A stretch of 64,000 nt of DNA from Allokutzneria sp. A3M-2-11 16 (GCF_024213555.1 NZ_JANAVO010000001.1:2976001-3040000); one strand, 5' to 3'; shown: positions 43,851 through 52,578, counted from the stretch's first letter. A program made the numbers and translations. The notes: a model not told the origin generated them from the sequence alone.

Positions 43851-44866
43851 CGGGACCCCGGGAGGGAGCCGCCGCCGCCCGCCTTGCCGCCGGGACCGGC
43901 GGGCAGGTTCGGACCGGGCACGGCGACCGTCTCGTCACCGGAGAGGCCCGACTTGATCTCCACGACCTTGCCGTCGGTGAGCCCCAGCTCCACGTCGACG
44001 GTCTTGCGGGCGCCACCGGCGCCCAGCACGTCCACCTTGCCGCGGCCGGAGGTGCCCGCGACGGCCTCGACCGGCAGCACCAGCGCGTTGGTGGAGCGGT
44101 CGGTGACGACCTCGACGGTGGCCGCGCTGCCGTTGATCATCTTGACGTCGGTCGGCGCGGTGCAGACCAGGCGCAGGCCGGTCGGCTCGGACGGGGTCGC
44201 GCCGCCGCCGGGCTTGCCGTTCTGGCCGGGGACGGGCTTGCTCCCGGTCGGCTGGGGCTTGTTCTTGTCCTGTTCGGACGGGTCCGGCTCCGGGGCCGGG
44301 ATGCTGCCCGCGGGCATGGCCGCGATGGTGCCCAGCACCGAGCACGGGAACGGGCCGGGGCCGTTGGTGATCTGGGCCTCGACCGAGCTCAGCGAGCCGG
44401 ACATCTTGTACGCCTGGTCGCCGTCGATCTCGGCGACGATGCCGTAACCGGCGTAGCGCGCCGAGACCACCGGCATGCCCCCGGTGACCGACGCGCGGTC
44501 CTCGACGAGGCGGCCGGCGAAGGTCGCCTTGGCGGGCACGCTGATCGTGCTCGCGACCCGCTTGCCCGAGTAGATCTCCGCGACCTTGGTCGCCTTGGTC
44601 GGGGTGCCCTTGGGCGGTTCGAATTCCAGGTACCGGATCTCACCGTTCACGGGTGTGGTCAATCCGAATACCGGGTTCATCGTGACCTTGCCGGTGAGGC
44701 TCACCTTGTTCGTGAGGCTCTGCCGGCTCACCTTCGCCGTTGTCACGGTGGTCCCGCGCGGCGCGAGTTCGGGATTGGACTCCGGTGTCTCCGAGCCACC
44801 ACATGCCGTCGCCATGGCCGCGACCACGGCCAATCCGCCCATTCGGAGAATTATTCTTTTCCGCAC
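43847..44866 (-). CDS. Efflux adaptor-like lipoprotein (HlyD/RND periplasmic-adaptor type)
   Basis: A 339-residue exported protein; N-terminal helix (MGGLAVVAAMATAC) with a lipobox-like end, then an adaptor core with barrel-sandwich halves (TVTTAKVSRQSLTNKVSLTG and LRLVCTAPTDVKMINGSAAT) and the beta-barrel segment RSTNALVLPVEAVAGTSGRG. A Pro/Gly/Lys-rich linker interrupts the middle (residues about 190-230) and the C-terminus is Gly-rich. In Gram-positive bacteria such adaptors pair with MacB-like ATPase and permease, as here. GTG 44866 was chosen as the start of a plausible signal sequence. Confidence 0.85.
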   Translation of the reverse strand: MRKRIILRMGGLAVVAAMATACGGSETPESNPELAPRGTTVTTAKVSRQSLTNKVSLTGKVTMNPVFGLTTPVNGEIRYLEFEPPKGTPTKATKVAEIYSGKRVASTISVPAKATFAGRLVEDRASVTGGMPVVSARYAGYGIVAEIDGDQAYKMSGSLSSVEAQITNGPGPFPCSVLGTIAAMPAGSIPAPEPDPSEQDKNKPQPTGSKPVPGQNGKPGGGATPSEPTGLRLVCTAPTDVKMINGSAATVEVVTDRSTNALVLPVEAVAGTSGRGKVDVLGAGGARKTVDVELGLTDGKVVEIKSGLSGDETVAVPGPNLPAGPGGKAGGGGSLPGSR

Positions 44867-45127
44867 CAAAGTCCCCAACTCGATCGTGACCGGTTTCCAC
44901 CGGTATCTGTCATGACGCCGCGGCGCACGGCCGGGTTGCGTTGGTTCGGGCCAAGTCGAAGATCCTGAACCACGGCGTCCGGAAGGCCGTGGCCGGACGT
45001 TTCCGGACCGCCTCCGCCGGGCAACGCCCACACGAGCATCCGGTGAACTACGAGGGGTCGCCGTCGGGGCCCGGAGCAGGGGCGGTAGACATTGCCCTGA
45101 ACGGTTCGGACCGAGGAGGAACCCAGC
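44867..45127. other. Divergent intergenic region (adaptor / acidic protein)
   Basis: About 260 bp holding divergent promoters. Near 45088-45120 the plus strand has TAGACATTGCCC and a clear ribosome site GGAGGA before the acidic-protein ATG. No other feature was recognised. Confidence 0.4.
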
Positions 45128-45571
45128 ATGGGTGGCGTGATCATCAGCGAGCCGGAAGAGGGCTCCCCAATCGAGGACCTGCCCTGGGTCGTCGTGTTCC
45201 AGTCCCTTGACGACGCGTGGGATTCCTTCACCTGTGGGCCGTACGAGCGCGACCACGCCATCGCGCTGGCCGAGGCCGTCGCGGTCGAGGAGGACGACGT
45301 GCTGGCCGCGGTGGAGCCGCTGCTGCCCGCGCTGGAGCCCGCGGACATCCTCGCCGACATCGCCGAGCTGCGTGAGGTCCACGAGGACGAGGACGACGAA
45401 GAGGAAGACGACGACGCCGAGTCTGAGGAGTCCGAAGAGGACGCCGAAGGCGACGAGTCCGAAGAGGACGGTGACGAGGAGCTGGAGATCACCGACATCG
45501 AGGTCCCCGACGCGGACGAGGTCCGCGAAGGCATGGCCCGCGTGGTGAACCGGTTGCTCGCCGACGCCTGA
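45128..45571 (+). CDS. Very acidic small protein, unknown function
   Basis: 147 residues. The first 85 are ordered (PWVVVFQSLDDAWDSFTCGP, YERDHAIALAEAVAVEEDDV). A low-complexity acidic run of Asp, Glu and Ser spans about residues 88-120, and a short conserved-looking helix closes the protein (VPDADEVREGMARVVNRLLA). Strong ribosome site GGAGGA 8 bp before the ATG. Acidic tails can bind basic proteins or cations, but no family is recognised. Followed by a tandem repeat and a strong terminator. Confidence 0.75.
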   Translation: MGGVIISEPEEGSPIEDLPWVVVFQSLDDAWDSFTCGPYERDHAIALAEAVAVEEDDVLAAVEPLLPALEPADILADIAELREVHEDEDDEEEDDDAESEESEEDAEGDESEEDGDEELEITDIEVPDADEVREGMARVVNRLLADA

Positions 45572-45593
45572 GTACTGAAGTACTGAAGTACTG
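45571..45593. repeat. 8-bp tandem repeat
   Basis: Nearly three copies of AGTACTGA start at the stop codon of the acidic-protein gene. Unique in the window. Confidence 0.85.
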
Positions 45594-45599
45594 CCGCGG

Positions 45600-45631
45600 A
45601 AAGGCCCGGCCGGAACACCGGCCGGGCCTTT
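45600..45631. terminator. Bidirectional hairpin terminator
   Basis: AAAGGCCCGGCCGG-AACA-CCGGCCGGGCCTTT, perfect 14-bp stem, flanked by A and T residues that give short U tracts in both directions. Confidence 0.85.
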
Positions 45632-45690
45632 CCCGTACGTTCCCACCCAATTCATTCCCGCGCGGTTCACAACCGCGCGCGAGCGGGCGG

Positions 45691-45747
45691 GAGGGTTGGG
45701 GGCGGTTAGAGACTTCTGGGGAGGGGGTCGGTGGTACTTGAAGACGC
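45691..45747. repeat. GTCTTCAAGTA-family element, right half only (copy B)
   Basis: 57 bp that match the right half of copy C (56967-57023) at 55 positions, ending GTGGTACTTGAAGACGC. The left half is absent; a separate hairpin (GCGCGGTT/AACCGCGC, 45660-45678) sits in its place. It ends 16 bp from the stop of the leftward protease gene. Confidence 0.85.
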
Positions 45748-45763
45748 CCCTACCTCGCGAGCG

Positions 45764-46645
45764 TCAGGCGCCCGCCTGCTGGTAGAGCTGCTTGGCCTTG
45801 GCGTCGAAGAGGGTGCCGTAGGTGACCGTGCGCCGGTCGGAGCGGCTGTTGACCGCCCACACCTTGTCCTGCGCGTTCAGCCACGCGCCGCCGCTCTGGC
45901 CGCCGATGCCGTTGCAGGCGATCTTCGCGTCGAAGGTCTGCACCGTCGCGGCGATCCCACCGCAGGTGTACATCTCCTGGCCGGTGTAGGGCGATTCGGC
46001 CGGGTAGCCGTACATGTCGGTGTTCTGGTTCTTCTTGTCCTCGAACACCACGCCCTTGGCGCCGACGGTGTCGGTGAGGGTCTTGCCGCCCTGCGAGTCC
46101 ACGCTGAACGCCGCGTAGTCCAGCGAGAAGTCGCGGCCACCGCCGGAGATCCAGCCCTGCGGGATGAAGGTCTTCTTCGCGGCCCAGGTGCCGTAGGGCT
46201 TCTGGTTGTTGAGGAAGGCGGGCAGGAACGTCACGTTCTGCGCGGCGACGCCGCCGTAGTGCACGCAGTGCGCCGCGGTCCACACGAGGTTCTTGTTGGC
46301 GGCCTCGACCGAGGTGGCCGAACAGCTGGAGTTGCGGCCGCCCGTGGTGAACAGCAGCCGGCCCATGCTGCGCAGCTTGTCCGTGGTGTAGGGGCCGGGC
46401 ACCTTCTGGATCAGCGCCCGCTCACCGGCCTCCGGCGCGGCGGGGGTGCCGTCCGGGGTGGGCATCGGCATGGGGTTGGCCAGCGCGTCGGCGATGCGCT
46501 CCGGCGTCCAGTACGCGTCGACCTCGGAGCTCGGTGCCTGGGACCGCTCCACGACGTCGGGGCTCGGCGCGGCCTGGCCGGCCGGGGCGAGCGCGAACAC
46601 GGCGGCAGAGGCACCGAGGACAGCGAACAACCGATTCAGCTTCAT
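45764..46645 (-). CDS. Secreted trypsin-like serine protease
   Basis: A 293-residue S1-family protein. A Sec signal peptide (MKLNRLFAVLGASAAVFALA, cleavage after GQAA) precedes an 80-residue propeptide-like region. The triad is visible: His in VWTAAHCVHYGG, Asp in SLDYAAF, Ser in NGIGGQSGGAW. Paired cysteines (SSC...AHC, TCGG...IAC) suggest disulfides. It resembles extracellular glutamyl-endopeptidase or trypsin-like proteases of actinomycetes; cleavage preference is not predicted. Divergent from the W-repeat protein across an AT-rich region. Confidence 0.9.
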   Translation of the reverse strand: MKLNRLFAVLGASAAVFALAPAGQAAPSPDVVERSQAPSSEVDAYWTPERIADALANPMPMPTPDGTPAAPEAGERALIQKVPGPYTTDKLRSMGRLLFTTGGRNSSCSATSVEAANKNLVWTAAHCVHYGGVAAQNVTFLPAFLNNQKPYGTWAAKKTFIPQGWISGGGRDFSLDYAAFSVDSQGGKTLTDTVGAKGVVFEDKKNQNTDMYGYPAESPYTGQEMYTCGGIAATVQTFDAKIACNGIGGQSGGAWLNAQDKVWAVNSRSDRRTVTYGTLFDAKAKQLYQQAGA

Positions 46646-46979
46646 GATCTCACCTTTTGCTCATGTGCAGGGGCATGAGGAAACCCACGATAGGAAGCCG
46701 GTGTCCGCGTTTACCACGGCCGTTCGAAGGTAATTGCACAAGCAATTCACTGATATAGCACGTCCAGATGTTTTATGTTTTAAACTGAATAGGAGCGGGA
46801 AAGGCCCGCGTGGTCCACCCGAGACACCCGTTCGGCTCAGTACGGACGTCGGGCAGCGCACCTACTTACGGCTTCGGAGCCTGGAAATGGCTGGTCACGA
46901 GCTTGGGCGTCGGTGGAACGCGCGGGCTTGTGGCCGCTTTGTATCCAGCGTATGTCGCGCACGAGGATGGTTCTGCGAC
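46646..46979. other. AT-rich divergent regulatory region
   Basis: About 330 bp with the lowest GC of the area (46730-46795), including the inverted repeat AATTGC-ACAA-GCAATT (46732-46747) and TATAGC and TTTTATGTTTTAAAC stretches. It likely holds promoters for the protease and W-repeat protein genes. The plus-strand reading frame through it is out of keeping with coding sequence. Confidence 0.55.
46732..46747. promoter_or_regulatory. Short inverted repeat, possible operator
   Basis: AATTGC and GCAATT arms with a 4-bp ACAA spacer in the AT-rich divergent promoter region. Confidence 0.4.
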
Positions 46980-48095
46980 ATGAGGAACAGATTGCGCGGG
47001 GCCGCCGTGCTGGCCACCGCTGTTGTTTTCACCGGTTTCGGCAGCGCCTCGGCGGCGGCTCCGGGGTGGACCGTGACCCCGACACCCAAGCTCACGCCGG
47101 GTTACGTGCTGAACGGCGGCTCGATGGTCAACGCGAACTCCGGCTGGGCGGTCGGCTACCACCTCACCAACATGTGGGCGGGCACCGTCGCGCTGCGCTG
47201 GGACGGCAAGGGCTGGAAGCACACCCCGACGCCGAAGGGCCTCACGCTGAGCGCCGTCGCCGCCACGGGGGAGAGGAACGCGCTCGCGGTCGGGCTGAAG
47301 TCGGAGAAGGCGAGCCTGGCCGCTCGCTGGGACGGCGCGAAGTGGGTCGAGCTGCCCTCGCCGACGCCGGGCGGGCTGCCTGCGGGCGCGGACCCGGAGC
47401 TGAGCTCGATCGCCGTGGTCTCGGAGAACGACGCCTGGGCCGCGGGCTGTGCGCAGACCGACGACTTCAGCGCCGGGGTGCCGTTGCTCAACCGCTGGAA
47501 CGGCAAGGCGTGGAGCGCGGTCGCCGTGCCCAAGCCCGCCAACGCCAACTTCGCCTGCCTGCGCGGTGTCGCCGCCCGCGGCGCCAACGAGGCGTGGGCA
47601 GTCGGGTACGCGGGCACCGGCGCGGGAGTGCGCCCCCTCGCGCTGCGGTGGGACGGCGCGAAGTGGACCGAGGTCGCCGCCGCCGCGACCGGCGCGCCGG
47701 AGGCCAAGTTCACCCAGGTCGTGATCAGCGGCAAGGACGTGTGGGCCGTCGGCTTCGTCGACCCGGAGGGCGGCAACCCGCTCGCCCTCGCCCCGCACGT
47801 GCAGCGGTGGGACGGCGCGAAGTGGTCGGTCGTGCCCGTCCCGGCGAAGCAGGGCCTGCTCTACGGCGCCGCCTCGGACGGCAAGGGTGGGGCCTACGCC
47901 TCGGGCTACACCTCCAGCGCGCGGCCGATCGCGTTGCGGTGGAACGGGTCCGCGTGGGTCGAGGAGAAGGCCGGGCTGCCCGAGCACGCGATCCTGATGG
48001 GCGTGGCGACGGTGCCGGGGACGTCGAAGGTCTGGGCTTTCGGCGATGACGCCGGGGAGCCGCAGCAGGGGCTGGCCGCCCAGCACGGCGGCTGA
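46980..48095 (+). CDS. Secreted W-repeat (propeller-like) protein
   Basis: A 371-residue exported protein. Signal peptide MRNRLRGAAVLATAVVFTGF ends near SASAAA. The mature part contains six repeats of about 50 residues, each centred on R-W-D/N-G-x-x-W followed by a Pro-containing strand (RWDGKGW, RWDGAKW, RWNGKAW, RWDGAKW, RWDGAKW, RWNGSAW) and alternating with WAVGY/WAAGC strands. Six regular beta-rich repeats suggest a six-bladed beta-propeller. No active site is apparent, so a binding or scaffold role outside the cell is the likeliest. Lies beside a secreted protease and a protease inhibitor. ATG 46980 begins a clear signal peptide; longer frames do not. Confidence 0.82.
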   Translation: MRNRLRGAAVLATAVVFTGFGSASAAAPGWTVTPTPKLTPGYVLNGGSMVNANSGWAVGYHLTNMWAGTVALRWDGKGWKHTPTPKGLTLSAVAATGERNALAVGLKSEKASLAARWDGAKWVELPSPTPGGLPAGADPELSSIAVVSENDAWAAGCAQTDDFSAGVPLLNRWNGKAWSAVAVPKPANANFACLRGVAARGANEAWAVGYAGTGAGVRPLALRWDGAKWTEVAAAATGAPEAKFTQVVISGKDVWAVGFVDPEGGNPLALAPHVQRWDGAKWSVVPVPAKQGLLYGAASDGKGGAYASGYTSSARPIALRWNGSAWVEEKAGLPEHAILMGVATVPGTSKVWAFGDDAGEPQQGLAAQHGG

Positions 48096-48169
48096 TCGCG
48101 GCGGTTCTCTCAGCCGCTTCACAGGAAATACGGATGAGTAGCTCAGCTGTGAATGTTCTTCTGAAGGAG

Positions 48170-48198
48170 CGAGGCGCCCGGGACTACCGGGCGCCTCG
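48170..48198. terminator. Hairpin terminator after the W-repeat gene
   Basis: CGAGGCGCCCGG-GACTA-CCGGGCGCCTCG, perfect 12-bp stem. Confidence 0.8.
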
Positions 48199-48223
48199 AC
48201 CAGTTCCGGCCCCCGGACGCGCG

Positions 48224-48299
48224 AAAGGGAGCGAACTCCCGGTTCCTCGGCGCGTGGTGGGTGCGGCACGCGGCGCCGGAGCGGGATCTCGCTCCCTTT
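48224..48299. terminator. Long-range inverted repeat before the SSI gene end
   Basis: AAAGGGAGCGA and TCGCTCCCTTT arms (11 bp, perfect) enclose 54 bp that are themselves GC-rich. On the minus strand the repeat follows the SSI-family gene and could end its transcript. Confidence 0.55.
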
Positions 48300-48333
48300 G
48301 GCGGTTACAGCGGGGACGTAGGGACGGTGGGGA

Positions 48334-48750
48334 TCAGAAGCGGTAGACGGTGCCGGTCGAGGCGGCCAGCACGCACGGGTTGGCGTAGGTCGCCTTGTGC
48401 GTCACGGGCTTGCCGCGCCAGGTGCCGGTCGCGGTGACCTCGAACGGGTCGTACTCCATGGTGCAGGCCGCGCGGCGACCGCTGGGGTTGAGCCTGGAGA
48501 AGTCGCCCTGGGCCAGCTGCAGATCGCGGCAGGCGTCGACGGCCTTCGGGTGGGTGCCACCCGAGGGGTTGCAGCTCAGCAGCGCGACCTTCGGCGCCTC
48601 GGAGGTGATGCCGTCGTGGGTGACGGTCAGCGTCAGCGCCGAGGGTGCGACGAGTTCGGCCGGGGCGGCGGTGGCCGACGCGGTCGTGACCGAAGCGAGG
48701 AGCGCGGCGCCGGAAAGGGCAGCGCAGGTAAACAGACGAAGTGCTCGCAT
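48334..48750 (-). CDS. Subtilisin inhibitor (SSI) family secreted protease inhibitor
   Basis: A 138-residue precursor with signal peptide (MRALRLFTCAALSGAALLAS...ATAAP). The mature part has the SSI pattern: first disulfide cysteines in LLSCNPSGGTHPKAVDACRD, GDF, then the reactive-site loop CTMEYDPFEVTATGTWRGKP and the last cysteine in YANPCVLA, ending VYRF. By alignment to the family the P1 residue is Met (CTM-EY), typical of subtilisin-directed members. It probably controls secreted serine proteases, perhaps the one encoded about 2 kb away; that pairing is inference. Confidence 0.93.
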   Translation of the reverse strand: MRALRLFTCAALSGAALLASVTTASATAAPAELVAPSALTLTVTHDGITSEAPKVALLSCNPSGGTHPKAVDACRDLQLAQGDFSRLNPSGRRAACTMEYDPFEVTATGTWRGKPVTHKATYANPCVLAASTGTVYRF

Positions 48751-48883
48751 GGTGATTGATTTACCCGCAATTGCCGCCCATAAGGCGGATACTCCCGGGT
48801 ATACACCGGATCGAGCGTCACCCGACTAGGGCGATTGCGGAGCGCACACGGCCCAGGTTGAGAGAAGATAGATCGTTTTGGGG

Positions 48884-49771
48884 TCAGCTCGAAGCACTGG
48901 TCAGGGCTTTGCCCACCAGAGCGGCCACGGCGGTCATTCCCGCGGCGTTGGGGTGCACCGGCGCGGCAGGCGCGGTCGGGACGAGTCCCTCCACCCACTT
49001 CGTCCCGGGCAGCTGGCAGACGTCGCGGCCGATGCTCGGGGCATAGGTGTCGACGTAACCGACCCCCGCCGAGGTTGCCTGAGCCGCCAACATTCCGTTC
49101 AGCCGCTGCTGGAGCCCGTCCAGGTACGCCACGTCGCCGCGGGCGATGGGCACCAGCGGCCAGCACCCGTTCGACGGCGGCAGCAGCCGCAGGTAACCGA
49201 CCACCAGCACCTTCGCCTTGGGCGCCTTCTGCTTGATCGCGGCCAGCAGCGCGCCGACCCTCGGTGCGGTCTGCTCGATCCGCTGCGCCAGCTTGTCGGT
49301 GCCGCCGACGGTGTGGTCGTCCTTGCAGGGGTGGCCGAACGGGTCGCGGACGCTGGCCAGCGCGCAGGTCGCGAGCACCGGCATGAAGCCGACGTCGTTG
49401 CCGCTGATGCTGACCGTCACCAGGTCGGTGTCCGGGGTGACCGAGCCCAGCTGGGGCGGGTTCTCGCCGAGCAGCACCTTCTGCGGGTTGGTCATGTCGT
49501 CGATGACCGCGCTGCTGCAGCTGACGTCGGCGAACTTCGCGGGCGCGAGCTGCTTCGCCAGCAGGGACGGGTAGTTGCGGTCGGAGCGCAGGCACCCGAT
49601 CGGGTCCATGCGCTGCCCCGGGATGAACGGTCCGGCCGTGAAGGAGTCTCCGAGCGCGACGTACTTCTGGAACGCCGGAACGGCTCCGGCGGTCGCCGGG
49701 GCCGCGAAGGCTGCTGTCGCGGTGGCTGTGAAGAGGACAAACGCGCGGCGGAGCAGGGCAGACACGGCCAT
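48884..49771 (-). CDS. Secreted SGNH/GDSL esterase-lipase
   Basis: A 295-residue exported hydrolase. Signal peptide MAVSALLRRAFVLFTATATA is followed by block I with the catalytic serine (YVALGDSFTAGPFI), block III GNDVGFM (Asn of the oxyanion hole) and block V VHPNAAGM (catalytic His, with Asp missing two places earlier, where P is found). Cysteines in CLRSD, SCSS, CALASV, PCKDD, NGCWPL and VCQLPG suggest three disulfides, as in Streptomyces secreted lipases. Natural substrate unknown. Confidence 0.9.
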   Translation of the reverse strand: MAVSALLRRAFVLFTATATAAFAAPATAGAVPAFQKYVALGDSFTAGPFIPGQRMDPIGCLRSDRNYPSLLAKQLAPAKFADVSCSSAVIDDMTNPQKVLLGENPPQLGSVTPDTDLVTVSISGNDVGFMPVLATCALASVRDPFGHPCKDDHTVGGTDKLAQRIEQTAPRVGALLAAIKQKAPKAKVLVVGYLRLLPPSNGCWPLVPIARGDVAYLDGLQQRLNGMLAAQATSAGVGYVDTYAPSIGRDVCQLPGTKWVEGLVPTAPAAPVHPNAAGMTAVAALVGKALTSASS

Positions 49772-49855
49772 GGGGGTCCTCGTAACCTGGTTGAACAGGG
49801 GTTACTTCGGATCGTGACCGGTTGTGTACTCGGGGTCAATCGCGTGATCGAGTGG

Positions 49856-50895
49856 TCAGCCCTGGCACAGGCGGCCGGGAAGCCACCGCTTCGCCGCGAA
49901 CAACTCCGTCTGGTCGGAGTAGTGCGGTGAGGCGGGATTGCTCGACTGCGAGTTCGCCAGGATCGGTCTCGCCTCGGGGCAGGCTTTTCCGTTGAACCGC
50001 ACGGCGAACAGGAAGCTGGTGCCGCCGACCGCCTGGCCCTTGCTGGTCTCGATGAGGTTGTAGACGCCCAGTGCGTTGGCGCCGCCGTGCATCGGGATCC
50101 GCTTTCCCTTGCCGTCCAAGGCGAACTGGTGATCGCGGATAGGCCCGTCCGGTGCTTCGGCGACGGCCTTGGTGAACGCGGCGCGCACACGGGGGTTGTC
50201 GATGTCCAGCGAGCGTGGGGTCCGCACGGGGTCGGCGGAGTTGAACGGGACCAGCCAAGGGATTTCGCCGATCTCCTGCCAGAACTGGTCGAACAGGAGC
50301 GCGCCACGGCTGTCGAGGTCGTTGCACATGCGGAGCACATCGTCACCCGCCAGCTCGCCCATGAAGGAACGGTTTGACAGCACCATTTCTTGTGCGTCAC
50401 GCAGGCTCGTCACGCGCTCCTGGAGGCCGAACCGGGTGCGCGGCGACCGTGCCGTGCCCTCGGTGCCGAACACCCGGGGGAAGCCGGTGAGCGGCTGCGT
50501 CGCGCTGGTCAACCAGTGCGAGTCGTTGGAGTTCGACAGCTGGTCCGTGCTGATCAGGTTCGGCATGCGGTGTGCGCCGAATGTACCTGGCACAAGGGAA
50601 TCCCTGTCGGTTCCCGGTGCGCAGTCGCTCAGCACGACCGTCCACTGTGTACGAAGTCGGATCGCCGGGGACGAGCTTCACCTCCGCCAGCGAATAGCTC
50701 AGGGACGTCGCAATCGTTGCGGCCCAAGCGGTGTTCCGCGTGTACCCGGCGACGGTCTCGGGCATGCCCAGGAGTTGGGCGCCGTCCACGTCGAGCTTGT
50801 CCGGGATGGTCAGCCGCGTCTGCCAGAAGGAGGCGATGCCGCGCCAAATCACGTGCGGGTTGCCGATGAAGCGTGTGCATGCGTCGATCCTCGGT
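49856..50895 (-). pseudogene. Decayed penicillin/acylhomoserine-lactone acylase (Ntn hydrolase)
   Basis: Two pieces of the acylase beta chain are recognisable in different frames. The upstream piece (about 50650-50895) reads FIGNPHVIWRGIASFWQTRL through LVPGDPTSYTVDG. The downstream piece (49856-50640) reads LSDCAPGTDRDSLVPGTFGA, STDQLSNSNDSHWLTSATQP and ends with the usual CQG tail. The junction near 50640 carries a frame change and, compared with the family, loss of roughly 100 or more residues. The alpha chain and the catalytic N-terminal serine are missing altogether. The enzyme cannot be active. Confidence 0.8.
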
Positions 50896-50952
50896 TCGTT
50901 TGCGCGCCGCGACATCAACCGACCGGTGGAACGGCGTGAGTAGGGTGGTCGT

Positions 50953-52224
50953 GTGGTTACGGAGAGCGTGTTCACGTGGGGTGCTCCGCCGCTGAAGTTC
51001 GGGGCCGGGGCCGCCGAGGAGATCGGGTTCGAGCTGGCGCAGCTGGGCGTGCGGTCGGCGCTCGTGGTCACCGACGCCGGGGTCGCGGCCACCGGCTTCC
51101 CCGCGCGCGTGGCTTCGGCGATCGAGACCGCCGGGGTGACCGTCGCGGTGTACGACGGGGTGCGGGTCGAGCCGACGGACGTGAGCTTCGCCGAGGCGGT
51201 TTCCTTTGCCGCGCAAGAGGACTGGCAGGCGTTCGTCGCGGTCGGCGGGGGTTCGGCGATCGACACCGCCAAGGCGATGAACCTGATGACCAGCCACCCC
51301 GGCGACGTGCTCGACTATGTGAACAAGCCGATCGGCAGGGGAATGGCGCCACCTGGGCCGCTCAAGCCGCTGATCGCGGTGCCGACCACGGCCGGGACCG
51401 GGGCGGAGAGCACGCCCGTGTGCGTCCTCGACCTGTTGAGCCTGCACGTGAAGGCCGGGATCAGTCATCCGCGACTGCGCCCCACGCTCGCCGTCGTCGA
51501 CCCCCTGGCCACGCTGAGCATGCCGCCCGAGGTCACCGCGGCCTCGGGGATGGACGTGCTGTGCCACGCGCTGGAGTCCTACACCGCGCGGCCGTACGAC
51601 ACGTTCGCCAGGAAGAAGCCGGAGGAGCGGGTGCCCTACTGCGGCTCGAACCCGATCTCCGACACCTGGACCGAGAAGACACTTTCCTTGCTGAGCAAGG
51701 CTTTTCGGCGCGCGGTGCTCAACGGCAACGACCTCAAGGCACGCACCGAAATGATGCTCGCCGCGACCATGGCCGGGATGGGTTTCGGCAATGCGGGAGT
51801 GCACATCCCGCACGCGTGCGCCTATCCGATCGCCGGGCGGGTGCGTGACTACCGGCCCACCGGGTATCCGCAGGACGAGCCGATGGTGCCGCACGGGCAG
51901 TCGGTGTCGCTGACCGCGCCCGCCGCCTTCCGGTTCACCTTCCCCACCGATCCCGAGCGGCACGTGCACGCGGCGCGGCTGCTGGACGCGGCGACCGCCG
52001 ACGCGGAACCGAACCCTCGTGAGAAGCTGCCCGCCGTGCTCACGGCGCTCATGCGCGACATCGGAATCCCCAACGGGATCGGCGCGGTGGGCTACTCCGA
52101 GGCGGACATCCCGGCGCTGGTCGACGGCACCCTCAAGCAGCAGCGGCTGCTCAACGTGGCTCCGCGACAGGTGACCGGGGACGACATCTGTGAAATCTTC
52201 GGTGAGTCGCTGAGCAACTGGTGA
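50953..52224 (+). CDS. Iron-containing alcohol dehydrogenase, hydroxyacid-oxoacid transhydrogenase (ADHFE1)-like
   Basis: A 423-residue group III dehydrogenase. NAD-binding AVGGGSAIDTAKAMNLM, then PTTAGTGAEST and metal-site regions (MDVLCHALESYTARP with His, HIPHACAYPIAG with His, PHGQSVSLTAPAAFRFTF with His). The long C-terminal half and the conserved RPYDTFARKKPEERVPYCGS insert resemble ADHFE1-type proteins that transfer hydride between 4-hydroxybutyrate and 2-oxoglutarate; exact substrate is inference. GTG start preceded by TAGGGTGG. Divergent from the acylase pseudogene. Confidence 0.87.
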   Translation: MVTESVFTWGAPPLKFGAGAAEEIGFELAQLGVRSALVVTDAGVAATGFPARVASAIETAGVTVAVYDGVRVEPTDVSFAEAVSFAAQEDWQAFVAVGGGSAIDTAKAMNLMTSHPGDVLDYVNKPIGRGMAPPGPLKPLIAVPTTAGTGAESTPVCVLDLLSLHVKAGISHPRLRPTLAVVDPLATLSMPPEVTAASGMDVLCHALESYTARPYDTFARKKPEERVPYCGSNPISDTWTEKTLSLLSKAFRRAVLNGNDLKARTEMMLAATMAGMGFGNAGVHIPHACAYPIAGRVRDYRPTGYPQDEPMVPHGQSVSLTAPAAFRFTFPTDPERHVHAARLLDAATADAEPNPREKLPAVLTALMRDIGIPNGIGAVGYSEADIPALVDGTLKQQRLLNVAPRQVTGDDICEIFGESLSNW

Positions 52225-52248
52225 CCCGGTCGCGCCCGTCTACTCCAC

Positions 52249-52578
52249 ATGAGAACAACACAGTTCCTCATCGGCGCGATGGTCCTCGTCCTCAGCGGGT
52301 GCGGGGCGAACGCCCAGCCAAGCGAGCCGTCTCCTTCGTCCTCACAGGAAAAACCGCCTGCGGTGACTGTCGAAAAGGGACAGACGGGCGAGATCGCGGT
52401 GAAGATCGGTGACGTGATTTCGGTGCCGCCGGGCGAAGGGGCGCCCCTGGTGAAGGACCCGTACGTCCGGCTGCACCTGCAGACCGAGAAGGAGTGGCAG
52501 TACCGCGCGTCCTCGCCGGGCAAGACGAAGATTCCCACCAGCGGCGAGGGCGCGTCGGTCACTGTAACCATCAGTTAG
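52249..52578 (+). CDS. Small secreted lipoprotein, unknown function
   Basis: 109 residues with an N-terminal signal and lipobox (MVLVLSGC), a Ser/Pro/Glu-rich linker, and a small beta domain (VTVEKGQTGEIAVKIGDVIS, DPYVRLHLQTEKEWQYRASS) ending in GASVTVTIS. It lies 24 bp after the dehydrogenase gene and its stop overlaps that of the convergent fasciclin gene. No family recognised. Confidence 0.75.
   Translation: MRTTQFLIGAMVLVLSGCGANAQPSEPSPSSSQEKPPAVTVEKGQTGEIAVKIGDVISVPPGEGAPLVKDPYVRLHLQTEKEWQYRASSPGKTKIPTSGEGASVTVTIS

Noticed and set aside
44941-45210. Plus-strand frame upstream of the acidic protein
   Set aside because: No ribosome site, no homology, and it runs past the strong ribosome site of the gene at 45128.
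46734-46979. N-terminal extension of the W-repeat protein
   Set aside because: The stretch is AT-rich promoter-like DNA, and the ATG at 46980 begins a clear signal peptide.
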